A stretch of 24,085 nt of DNA from UMGS75 sp964507405 (GCA_964507405.1 CAZDPJ010000022.1:1-24085); one strand, 5' to 3'. Positions 8,123-15,317 are shown, numbered from the stretch's first letter. Program-made: numbers and translations. Notes: generated by a model from the sequence alone, not told the origin.

Positions 8123-8500
8123 ATGTATAATTTTATAAATATTTTAGGTAAAATGGACCCCGCAATTTTACCATTAATTATTTCACTTGTGTTAATGTTA
8201 ATACCTATTGGCATTTTAGTAGTTATTGCGGCGGTGAAATTTATTATTAAAAATTTTAAACGCAATCACACTAAAGTTGAAACAAAAGAGGATGTTAAAA
8301 ATAAATATTTAGCACTTTTTGGTGAAGGAAATATCGTTTCAATATCTAGTAATATGAACAGAGTTACCGTAGAAGTAAGTGATATTAATATTGTCAATTT
8401 TGATGGTTTACGTAATCTCGGTGTTGGTGTATTAATATCTGGTAATACTATTAAATGTTCATCTGGAAAGTTTGCGAGCATTTTCGCAAGCAATGAATAA
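8123..8500 (+). CDS. Membrane-tethered PTS EIIB-like domain protein lacking the active Cys
   Basis: The 125-aa protein has one long hydrophobic segment (about residues 14-43), a basic linker, and a C-terminal domain (57-125) resembling the glucose-family PTS EIIB fold: KYLALFGEGNIVSI, then a strand NRVTVEVSD, LRNLGVGVLISGNTIKCSSG. In active EIIB this region reads D-A-C-I-T-R-L and the Cys is phosphorylated; here it is S-S-N77-M-N-R-V, so the Cys is Asn and phosphotransfer is not expected. No EIIC or EIIA is nearby. It could be a regulatory or scaffolding derivative (inference). A hairpin terminator follows immediately. The EIIB assignment is by pattern reading and could be wrong. Confidence 0.65.
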   Translation: MYNFINILGKMDPAILPLIISLVLMLIPIGILVVIAAVKFIIKNFKRNHTKVETKEDVKNKYLALFGEGNIVSISSNMNRVTVEVSDINIVNFDGLRNLGVGVLISGNTIKCSSGKFASIFASNE

Positions 8501-8503
8501 TTG

Positions 8504-8531
8504 TCACCATAATGATGGTGATTTTATTTTT
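8504..8531 (+). terminator. Terminator/attenuator between the EIIB-like gene and pepV
   Basis: TCACCAT (8504-8510) pairs with ATGGTGA (8515-8521) around an AATG loop, followed by TTTTATTTTT. The pepV ribosome binding site starts at once (AGGAGG, 8532-8537), leaving no room for a pepV promoter. Partial readthrough is therefore likely. Confidence 0.65.
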
Positions 8532-8542
8532 AGGAGGAAACA

Positions 8543-9928
8543 ATGAATTTTGAAAAACAAATAAATTTAAATAAAGAAAAAATAATAAAAACACTTCAAG
8601 AATTATTACAAATTAGAAGTGTATTAGATGAATCTACTATTACTACTGATATGCCTTTTGGAAAAGGAATTAATGATGCTTTAGACTTTATGATGAATTT
8701 AGCAGAAAATGATGGCTTTAAGACATTAAGAGATGGCGGTTATGCTGGTGAAATTAGTTATGGTGAAGGTGAAAAAACAGTTGGTATTTTATGCCATTTA
8801 GATGTTGTGCCTGAAGGTAAAGGATGGACTTATCCTCCATATGAAGCCCGTATTGTTGATAATAAAATATATGCTCGTGGTTCAACTGATGATAAAGGGC
8901 CAACAATTGCTAGTTATTATGCTTTAAAATTTATAAAGGACGCAAATATAAAACTAAAGAATAAAATAAAGATTATTCTTGGTACTGATGAAGAAACTGG
9001 ATGGCGCGGTATTAATCATTATTTAAGTAAATATGAAATGCCTGATACAGGATTTGCTCCTGACTGTTCATTTCCACTTGTCTATGGAGAAAAAGGTCGT
9101 ATTGCCATTGACTTAACAATTAACAATGTGAATTCTTGTTCAATGTCTACTGATGCATTAATTAGCCTTCAAGGTGGAGAACGATACAATGTTGTTATTG
9201 ATGAAGCAACGGCTCTTGCAAGAATTAATCTTACAAAAGAATTTGAATCATATCTTGAACATAATAATTTAACTGGTGATGTTTTACAAGAAAATAATTA
9301 TTATCGATATTTTATTAAAGGTCTTGCATCTCATGCAATGGAACCTGAAAAAGGAATTAATGCTGGAACACATATGTGTAATTTCTTTAAAGATTATACT
9401 AATAATGAACTTGTAAAATATGTTGCTAAGTATCATTTCTTAGATCATAATTTAAATAATTTAGGCTTAAGTTATGATGATTATGAAATGGGTAAAGTAA
9501 CATGTAATATCGGTATCATTGACATTAGTAGTGATTCGCAAAGAGTATGTTTAGATATTAGATATCCTGAAAGATTCGATGAAACTAATTTTTCTCAAAA
9601 ATATGAAGAAATTATTTCTAATTTTAATTTAAAGATCACTAATTATTCACATAAAAAACCACATTACGTAAATCCAAATGATGAATTAGTAACAAAACTT
9701 TATGATGCATACGTAAAACATACTAACGATACAATAAACAAACCATTTACCGTAGGTGGTGGTACCTATGCTAGTATTTTAAATAAAGCTGTAGCATATG
9801 GTATGGGCTTCCCTAACGAAGTTGAACTTGCTCATCAAAAAGATGAATATTTAAATATCGATAGTTTATTTAAAGGTATCCTTATTTATATAGACGCCAT
9901 ACTTGCATTAGGTGAAATTGATGCGTAG
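8543..9928 (+). CDS. pepV: Dipeptidase PepV (peptidase family M20)
   Basis: Di-zinc aminopeptidase cleaving dipeptides in the cytoplasm, part of peptide nutrition. At 461 aa it is the usual PepV length. Zinc and catalytic residues are visible: His85-x-Asp87 in CHLDVVPEG, Asp117 in GSTDDKGP, Glu150 (base) and Glu151 in GTDEETGWRG, Asp174 in FAPDCSFP, and His431 near the end (ELAHQKDEY). The inserted lid domain occupies roughly residues 185-375. AGGAGGAAACA precedes the ATG. Its TAG overlaps the start of trmB, so translation is coupled. It is the first gene of the pepV-trmB-NTPase-DJ-1 set and has no promoter of its own that I can see. Confidence 0.93.
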   Translation: MNFEKQINLNKEKIIKTLQELLQIRSVLDESTITTDMPFGKGINDALDFMMNLAENDGFKTLRDGGYAGEISYGEGEKTVGILCHLDVVPEGKGWTYPPYEARIVDNKIYARGSTDDKGPTIASYYALKFIKDANIKLKNKIKIILGTDEETGWRGINHYLSKYEMPDTGFAPDCSFPLVYGEKGRIAIDLTINNVNSCSMSTDALISLQGGERYNVVIDEATALARINLTKEFESYLEHNNLTGDVLQENNYYRYFIKGLASHAMEPEKGINAGTHMCNFFKDYTNNELVKYVAKYHFLDHNLNNLGLSYDDYEMGKVTCNIGIIDISSDSQRVCLDIRYPERFDETNFSQKYEEIISNFNLKITNYSHKKPHYVNPNDELVTKLYDAYVKHTNDTINKPFTVGGGTYASILNKAVAYGMGFPNEVELAHQKDEYLNIDSLFKGILIYIDAILALGEIDA

Positions 9929-10559
9929 AAGAAATGTAAAAAATGCTCATGAAAGAGTTCTTTCAAGTGAAGGAATTATTGTGTTGGATGAAACTAAATA
10001 TAAAGGTAAATGGCAGGAATTATTTAATAATAATAACCCCATTCATTTAGAAATAGGAATGGGTAAAGGTGACTTTATTAAAGAACTTGCTATTAATAAT
10101 CCTAATATTAATTACATTGGTTTTGAAAAGTATGAAAGTGTTATTATACAAGCTGTTGAAAAAGTAAAGGAATTAAATTTAAGCAATTTAAAACTAATTT
10201 GTGCTGATGCTACTAATATTTTAGATATTTTTGACAAAGATGAAATTAATAAAATATACCTAAATTTCTCTGATCCATGGCCAAAATCAAGACATGAGAA
10301 ACGGCGTCTAACATCACCTAATTTTTTATCAAAATATGTTGAAATATGTCAAAAACCATGTGAAATCGAGTTTAAAACCGATAATCAAGGACTATTTGAA
10401 TATAGTATTATGTCTTTAAATAATCAAAAATGGCAATTTTTAGAATTATCATTTGACCTTCATAATGTAAAAGAAAATATTGTGATGACAGAATATGAAA
10501 AGAAATTTCATGCTTTAGGTCATCCAATATATTATGTTAAAACAATTTATGAGGAATAA
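9921..10559 (+). CDS. trmB: tRNA (guanine-N7-)-methyltransferase
   Basis: TrmB makes m7G46 in the variable loop of tRNAs with SAM. The SAM site is LEIGMGKGDF (residues 43-52), followed by NYIGFEK, and the family signature LNFSDPWPKSRHEKRRL (114-130) is intact. I use ATG 9921, giving 212 aa beginning MRRRNVKNAHERV as is typical of the family, with AGGTGA 5 bases upstream; a GTG at 9912 is the only longer choice. The start overlaps the end of pepV by 8 bases. Confidence 0.94.
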   Translation: MRRRNVKNAHERVLSSEGIIVLDETKYKGKWQELFNNNNPIHLEIGMGKGDFIKELAINNPNINYIGFEKYESVIIQAVEKVKELNLSNLKLICADATNILDIFDKDEINKIYLNFSDPWPKSRHEKRRLTSPNFLSKYVEICQKPCEIEFKTDNQGLFEYSIMSLNNQKWQFLELSFDLHNVKENIVMTEYEKKFHALGHPIYYVKTIYEE

Positions 10560-10561
10560 TT

Positions 10562-11074
10562 ATGAAAGCATATATTGGAACTAAAAATATTGTAAAAATT
10601 AATGCTTCAAAAAAAGTACTTGAAAATTATAATTATGAAGTTATTGGCTTAGATGTTAATAGTAATGTATCTAATCAACCTAAAACGGATTTAGAAACAA
10701 TTAAAGGTGCCAAAAATAGAGCCCTTGCTTTACCTAAAGATGGATTAAGAATTGGTTTAGAAGCAGGTGTCGAATATACAGATAATGTTTTATATTTAAC
10801 TAATTGGGGCGTACTTATTACTCCATTTGATGAAGTAATTACTGCAGGGGGGACGAGAATTCCTTTACCAAAAGAAATAACTAAACTTATTATGGAAGAT
10901 GGATATGAATTAAGTGATGCGATGGAATTATATTTTAAAACCATTGATATTAAACATCAAAATGGAACAATTGGTTACTTCACATGTGATATGGTTGTTA
11001 GAGAAGATATATTTGTTCATATTGTAAAATTATTGTATGGTCAGTATTTATATAAGATGAAGGAGAAAAAATAA
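10562..11074 (+). CDS. DUF84 / YjjX-type non-canonical purine NTP phosphatase
   Basis: A 170-aa protein of the inosine/xanthosine triphosphatase family (NTPase_I-T, DUF84), expected to remove deaminated purine nucleotides from the pool. The family pattern is clear: MKAYIGTKNIVKINA at the start, then SNVSNQPKTDLETIKGAKNRA (about residues 35-55) and GLEAGVE (about 65-71). It lies 2 bases after trmB and shares TAATG with the next gene, so it belongs to the pepV transcription unit. The alternative, an unrelated Maf/HAM1-type pyrophosphatase, is less likely because the NQPxxxxET motif is specific for DUF84. Confidence 0.85.
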   Translation: MKAYIGTKNIVKINASKKVLENYNYEVIGLDVNSNVSNQPKTDLETIKGAKNRALALPKDGLRIGLEAGVEYTDNVLYLTNWGVLITPFDEVITAGGTRIPLPKEITKLIMEDGYELSDAMELYFKTIDIKHQNGTIGYFTCDMVVREDIFVHIVKLLYGQYLYKMKEKK

Positions 11075-11622
11075 TGAAAGGTATAATATTATTAGCTAAT
11101 CATTTTGAAGATGTAGAAGCTTTAATTACAATTGATATGTTAAGAAGAGCTAATATTCATATCGATTTAGTTAGTATGAATGAAGAACTTGAAGTAGTAT
11201 CACAATCTAATATAATTATTAAAGCTGATTTATTATATAAAGAAATTGATTTAAATAATTACTCATTCTTAATTATTCCAGGTGGTAAAGCGACCTTTGA
11301 AACGCACCATCATAGTTTATTTACTAAAAATGCGATAACGAAATTTAATTCATGTAATCAACTAATCGCAACAATTTGTGCTGCTCCTAGTATTTTAGGT
11401 TTAATGGGACTTCTTGATAATAAAGAATATACGTGCTTTCCTAGTTGTGAAGAATATATGCCAAAAGGGCTTCACCAAGATAAAGATGTAGTTGTATATG
11501 AAAATTATATTACATCAAAAGCAGCTGGAACTACTTTTCAATTTGCATATGAAATAATTAAATATTTAGTTAATAAAGAAACTGCAGAAAAGGTATTAAA
11601 ATCAGTTCATTATAATTTATAA
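11074..11622 (+). CDS. DJ-1/PfpI family protein
   Basis: A 182-aa cytosolic protein of the DJ-1/ThiJ/PfpI superfamily; relatives act as glyoxalase III or deglycase-like stress proteins, though the activities are debated. The nucleophile elbow ATICAAPSILG places Cys102 at the human DJ-1 Cys106 position, and Glu15 in FEDVEAL matches the Glu18 that lowers the Cys pKa. LIIPGGKA (67-74) is the usual preceding strand. The start overlaps the stop of the DUF84 gene (TAATG). Last protein gene of the pepV unit, followed by a hairpin and tRNA-Arg. Confidence 0.88.
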   Translation: MKGIILLANHFEDVEALITIDMLRRANIHIDLVSMNEELEVVSQSNIIIKADLLYKEIDLNNYSFLIIPGGKATFETHHHSLFTKNAITKFNSCNQLIATICAAPSILGLMGLLDNKEYTCFPSCEEYMPKGLHQDKDVVVYENYITSKAAGTTFQFAYEIIKYLVNKETAEKVLKSVHYNL

Positions 11623-11626
11623 AATA

Positions 11627-11647
11627 ATTCCTGTAAATTACAGGAAT
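11627..11647 (+). other. Perfect hairpin just upstream of tRNA-Arg
   Basis: A 9-bp perfect stem, ATTCCTGTA/TACAGGAAT, with a 3-base loop ends 3 bases before the tRNA. There is no U-tract, so a standard terminator is unlikely; it may mark a processing site or stabilise the upstream mRNA end. Confidence 0.5.
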
Positions 11648-11650
11648 AAT

Positions 11651-11727
11651 GTCCGTGTACCTCAGTAGGATAGAGGAATCGCCTCCTAAGCGATCTGCCG
11701 TTGGTTCGACTCCAATCACGGACGCCA
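11651..11727 (+). tRNA. tRNA-Arg (anticodon CCT, reads AGG)
   Basis: Complete cloverleaf: acceptor GTCCGTG/CACGGAC (7 bp), D stem CCTC/GAGG, anticodon stem ATCGC/GCGAT with loop CTCCTAA (anticodon CCT), T stem GTTGG/CCAAT with loop TTCGACT, discriminator G and an encoded CCA (11725-11727). No promoter is visible directly upstream, so it is probably cotranscribed with the pepV unit and cut out. Confidence 0.96.
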
Positions 11728-11738
11728 TATAAGAATAC

Positions 11739-11770
11739 AAATCTTGGTATGAGTAATATCAAGATTTTTT
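11739..11770 (+). terminator. Strong terminator after tRNA-Arg
   Basis: A 12-bp stem with one G-U pair (11739-11750 with 11756-11767), GAGTA loop, and a run of six T ending at 11770. Confidence 0.88.
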
Positions 11771-11857
11771 ATTATAAAAATTTAATAACTACTAATAATA
11801 GTAAATAAAAATTATAATAAATTTTTTTCTTTCCTATCCTTTTTTAATTTTAGGTTG

Positions 11858-11885
11858 GTGACAAAAAAATAAAAATAAGTATAAT
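11858..11885 (+). promoter_or_regulatory. Candidate promoter for the repeat/EF-Tu-like surface protein
   Basis: GTGACA (11858-11863, five of six with TTGACA), a 16-base spacer and a perfect TATAAT (11880-11885). It would give an untranslated leader of roughly 215 bases before the ATG at 12108. Confidence 0.6.
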
Positions 11886-12107
11886 TTTTCATGAAAGCAT
11901 TATATAATGGCATACTTATAATTAAATTTATAAGAAAGGAGGATAATTATTTATTAAATATTAAATAATTAAAGTTGCTTGTATTGCTTAGTAATTTATG
12001 ATGTAGCAAAAAAACAGATAGTATTAAACTATCAACCCAAAATAATTCAATTTAAATGGTTATGACTTGAATTATTTAAATTAATCTAAAAATAAAGGAG
12101 AAAGAAA
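11886..12107 (+). promoter_or_regulatory. Long structured leader with an orphan AAGGAGG
   Basis: This intergenic stretch has no gene that I can support. It holds an AAAGGAGG (about 11936-11943) not followed by a usable ORF, a 6-bp hairpin GATAGT/ACTATC (about 12017-12033), and a perfect 11-bp stem AAATAATTCAA/TTGAATTATTT (about 12041-12078) before the real ribosome binding site AAAGGAG next to 12108. I recognise no known riboswitch consensus. Confidence 0.4.
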
Positions 12108-14098
12108 ATGAAAGCTATTAAAACTTGGATAACCGGACATAAATTAATATCTATTATAATTGGATGCTTAGTAGTGGCAGGCGCTACTTGTGCTATTGTA
12201 TTACCAATGGCATTAAATAAAGAACATGAACATGAATATTCTAGCGAATGGAAATATAATGAAAATGAACATTACCATATTTGCTTAGATGAAAATTGTA
12301 ATGATATAAAAGATAAAGCAGAACACTCATGGAATGATGGTGTTGTAACTAAACAAGCAACAGAGGACGTAGAAGGTGAAAAAGAATATACTTGTACAGT
12401 ATGTAATGCTATTAAAAAGGAATCGATTGATAAACTTCATCATACTCATAAATTTGAAGAAGCATGGTCAAAAGATGAAACTCATCACTGGCATAAAGCA
12501 ACCTGCACGCATACTTCAGAAGTAAGCGGAAAAGCAGCACATACTTGGAATGAAGGAACTATTAAAACTCCTGCAACAGAATACGCTGAAGGTGAAAAAG
12601 AATATACTTGTACAGAATGTGGTGCTATAAAAAAAGAACCAATTGAAAAACTTCCTCATACTCATAAATTTGAAGAAGCATGGTCAAAAGATGAATCATA
12701 TCACTGGCATAAAGCAACATGTGAGCATACTTCAGAAGTAAGCGGAAAAGCAGCGCATACTTGGAATGAAGGAACTATTAAAACTCCTGCAACAGAAGAC
12801 GCTGAAGGTGAAAAAGAATATACTTGTACAGAATGTGGTGCTATAAAAAAAGANNNNNNNNNNNNNNNNNNNNNNNNNNNNNNNNNNNNNNNNNNNNNNN
12901 NNNNNNNNNNNNNNNNNNNNNNNNNNNNNNNNNNNNNNNNNNNNNNNNNNNNNCATGGTCAAAAGATGAATCATATCACTGGCATAAAGCAACATGTGAG
13001 CATACTTCCGAGGTAAGTGGAAAAGCAGAACATACAGCTGATAAATGGACAGAAGTTACGGCAGCCGATTATGGGGTAAATCAAGTTGTAACGGGAATTT
13101 GTAAAGTATGTTCTAAATCAGTGTTTAAAGAAGTTTTTGGAAGTGCTTTAGATACGGGCACATTTACATTTATGATTGAATCAGTAGAAACTAATACTGC
13201 TGGTAATGTATTAGTCTATGGTAGAGTTAGAAGTGGACAAGTTGAAGTAAATGATATATTAGAACTTATTGGTTATGCTAAAACAAGTAAGGTACTAGCA
13301 ATAACAAAAGAAAAAACATCAACTGATTCCCTATCTTCAGCAAACTGTGCTGATAAAGTATGGTTAACTCTTGAAAAAGATATTACAGAAGCTGATGCGA
13401 AAGTTGGTAGAACATTTGCTAAATATGGATATGAAAATGCATGCTCAAAATATACTGCAGATGTAACTGTGTTAGAATCATCTAATCGTACAATTTATAA
13501 TAATGATGTTCTTGAAGTTTGTTTCTTTAATTCATCAAGTAAAATTGTTGCGCAATTCTTATTAAGTAAATCAATTGTATTTGGCACAACTGGCACTGCT
13601 GAAATCGTAAATAAGAGTGAAATTGTACTTCATGAAGGATTTAAATTTAATATTTATGCTGGTGGTGTTATTGTTGGTAATGGTGTTATAACAAAAACTA
13701 ATGACCATGAAATTAATAGATATGGTACATGTACTACTTGTAATTATGAATTAACTGGACATAATCATTCATATAATGAAATTGGATCTTGTGGCTGTGG
13801 TAAGAGTATAGCTACTAAGAGATATTTAAATGACGAAAGATTTAGTGCTGATTTTAATTTAGAAAAAGATGAAGTTAAAATTATTGAACTAGAATTAAGT
13901 GAATCTGTATCAATTGATTCTTATAGATTAGATTCAAGTATTGATGATTCAACTAAAGTAGAAGTTTCCATTTTATCTTCTACAGGTGAAGAATTGGATC
14001 TAAATGATATTCAAAAAGGTCAAACTGTCTTTATTAGAATAGTTGCGAAAGAAGCTGTTACCGTTACTGTTTCTTTAGTAGATACTAATGATATGTAA
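12108..14098 (+). CDS. Membrane-anchored extracellular protein: 72-aa HxH/CxxC repeats plus EF-Tu domain 2/3-like region (contains scaffold gap)
   Basis: One gene split by 100 N (12854-12953). The part before the gap runs from ATG 12108; the part after it continues in a different frame to 14098, and the shift vanishes if the true gap is 41 bases (about 643 aa). The N terminus is MKAIKTWITGHK plus a hydrophobic helix (about residues 13-35) with no lipobox, so a signal anchor or signal peptide. Then come 72-aa repeats (HTH..W..HHWH..C..H...YTCTECGA), a CKVC linker, and a 182-residue region (13160-13705) that aligns with EF-Tu domains 2 and 3: IESVETNTAGNVLVYGRVRSGQV, FAKYG, and finally HEGFKFNIYAGGVIVGNGVITK. 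No GTPase motifs (GHVDHGKT, DCPGH, NKxD) are present. CTTC and CGCG motifs and a C-terminal beta domain (about 13845-14098, perhaps PPC-like) follow. Function unknown. Confidence 0.85.
12225..13045 (+). repeat. Tandem 216-bp (72-aa) repeats, at least four copies
   Basis: Copies begin at HxH codons at 12225, 12441 and 12657, each exactly 216 bp apart; a further copy starts inside the gap and its end is seen from 12954. The first copy is divergent (about half the residues shared), the second and third are near-identical, and the copy after the gap equals the third over its first 50 or more bases before diverging near 13004. Each unit has several His and a CxxC. Confidence 0.92.
12854..12953. 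other. Scaffold gap of 100 N
   Basis: Exactly 100 N, the usual placeholder for unknown length. It falls inside the tandem repeats. Repeat spacing predicts 41 missing bases, or 41 plus a multiple of 216. Confidence 0.97.
13160..13705 (+). other. EF-Tu domain 2 + domain 3-like region within the surface protein
   Basis: About 182 codons. Compared with E. coli EF-Tu from memory, matches include IE-V near the start, G-V--GRV--G---V in domain 2, AK-G at its end, then K(F/Y)-(S/A)(E/D)V-(I/V)L, (F/C)FR/NS, G--------I-L-EG-(R/K)F-I--GG--VG-GV(V/I)-K in domain 3. Identity is modest but runs the full length of both barrels in the correct order. Confidence 0.75.
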
Positions 14099-14107
14099 TT
14101 AAATAAT

Positions 14108-14145
14108 AAAATACCTTAAGTTATTGCTAATTTAAGGTATTTTTT
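14108..14145 (+). terminator. Rho-independent terminator after the EF-Tu-like surface protein
   Basis: A 12-bp perfect stem (14108-14119 with 14132-14143) containing ACCTTAA/TTAAGGT, a 12-base loop, and a run of six T ending at 14145. Confidence 0.85.
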
Positions 14146-14172
14146 AAGTTAATGTTATATACTTTAGATAAT
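14144..14172 (+). promoter_or_regulatory. Weak candidate promoter of the HtrA-like gene
   Basis: TTAAGT (14144-14149), 17-base spacer, GATAAT (14167-14172). The -35 is poor and overlaps the preceding terminator; an initiation site is nevertheless expected here because the upstream gene is terminated. Confidence 0.3.
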
Positions 14173-14183
14173 AGAGGTGTGAT

Positions 14184-15317
14184 ATGAATAAAAAGAATAA
14201 ATTTTTTAATATTTTAGTTATAATTATATTAATGTGTACATTAGTTGGATGTACAATTAATACTCCAAGTGATTCCAATAATAAACAACAAATAGTTGTT
14301 AATAATACGGCACAACTTGTTAAAATTAAAGAATCAGAATTAAGTTATATTCCATCATCAGTTGAAGAAGCTGTAAGTATGGTATATGATTCAGTTGTAG
14401 TGATTAATGCTAGTTCTATTAATTCCTCAAGTAGTGGTAGTGGCGTTATGATTGGTGAAAGTGAGGAGTATACTTATATTATTACTTGTCATCATGTAAT
14501 CGAAGACCAAAGTAGTTTTGAAGTAATATTAAATGATGGCACTAGTTATGCTGCAATATTAATTGGTGGGGATAAAGAATCAGATATTGCTATTATTGCG
14601 ATTGAACAAACAAACCTTACTACCGCAACATTTATTGAAGATTCTCATAATGTTGGTCTTGCCTCTACGGTAATTGCAATTGGTAATCCTCTTGGAACTT
14701 TAGGTGGTAGTGTTACTGTTGGAGTAGTAAGTAGTACTAATAGATTAATTGATATGAGTGATGGCACAAGAAAAGACCTAATCCAAACAGACGCGGCAAT
14801 AAATTCTGGAAATAGTGGTGGTGGATTATTTAATACTAGAGGTGAATTAATTGGAATTGTTAATGCTAAATACTCAGCAACTGGAGTTGAAGGATTAGGA
14901 TTTGCTATTCCTGCTAATACCGCAAAGTCAATTGCTATCGGATTAATTGAAAAAGGCTATGTTGAAGGTAGATATAATTTAGGTGTAACTTTTTCTGATG
15001 GTTATTACAGAACTAATGGATTTTTTGGTAGTACATATAAAGTTGTATATGTAAGTAGTATTGATAGTAATGGAAGTTGTAGTGGTTTATTAAAATATGA
15101 AGATATTTTAGTTGGTGTTGAAATTAAATATCAAGATAGTTCAAAAGAAAATGTTTTCCTCGATAACTTTAGTGAAGCACAAGATGTAATTAATTTTTTT
15201 AACCGAATAGAACTATCAATTAAAGATAAAATTATTTATAAAGTAAAACGCGGTAATATTGATAGTACTACTTTAGAAGTTGAAGTAGAAGTCCTTCAAT
15301 ATATTTATCAAAATTAA
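14184..15317 (+). CDS. HtrA/DegP-like serine protease lipoprotein (S1C) with degenerate PDZ domain
   Basis: Extracytoplasmic serine protease of the trypsin-like HtrA family, expected to degrade misfolded envelope proteins. The 377-aa precursor has a lipoprotein signal: hydrophobic helix then LVGC with the lipidated Cys at residue 23, so it should be anchored on the outer face of the membrane rather than by the N-terminal helix usual in Gram-positive HtrA. The catalytic triad is complete: His104 in IITCHHV, Asp134 in ESDIAII, Ser211 in INSGNSGGGLFN. One C-terminal region (about 255-375) looks like a divergent PDZ domain. AGAGGTGTG precedes the ATG. It lies between a large surface protein and a response regulator gene, but both neighbours have separate transcription signals. 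Confidence 0.88.
   Translation: MNKKNKFFNILVIIILMCTLVGCTINTPSDSNNKQQIVVNNTAQLVKIKESELSYIPSSVEEAVSMVYDSVVVINASSINSSSSGSGVMIGESEEYTYIITCHHVIEDQSSFEVILNDGTSYAAILIGGDKESDIAIIAIEQTNLTTATFIEDSHNVGLASTVIAIGNPLGTLGGSVTVGVVSSTNRLIDMSDGTRKDLIQTDAAINSGNSGGGLFNTRGELIGIVNAKYSATGVEGLGFAIPANTAKSIAIGLIEKGYVEGRYNLGVTFSDGYYRTNGFFGSTYKVVYVSSIDSNGSCSGLLKYEDILVGVEIKYQDSSKENVFLDNFSEAQDVINFFNRIELSIKDKIIYKVKRGNIDSTTLEVEVEVLQYIYQN

Noticed and set aside
11936..12000. A short leader peptide gene after AAGGAGG at about 11937
   Set aside because: No ATG, GTG or TTG with a meaningful ORF follows at a proper distance; the nearest frames stop within a few codons.
12135..12200. Lipobox in the repeat protein signal (AGATC)
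   Set aside because: The residues before Cys28 (G-A-T) do not fit the lipobox, which needs a small residue (G, A or S) at -1 and a Leu-like residue at -3.
12225..13045. 216-bp repeats as a CRISPR array or mobile element
   Set aside because: The units are coding, directly adjacent without spacers, and diverge at the protein level as surface-protein repeats do; no transposase or terminal inverted repeats are nearby.
13160..13705. A tuf pseudogene or recent fragment of the housekeeping EF-Tu gene
   Set aside because: The region is open, in frame with the exported N-terminal part, strongly diverged but retaining structural glycines and hydrophobic positions, and continues into further CxxC and beta domains. 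This points to an old, maintained domain.
12824..14098. Two separate overlapping genes at the N-run
   Set aside because: The frame change is produced by the 100-N placeholder; the repeat period shows a single continuous gene.
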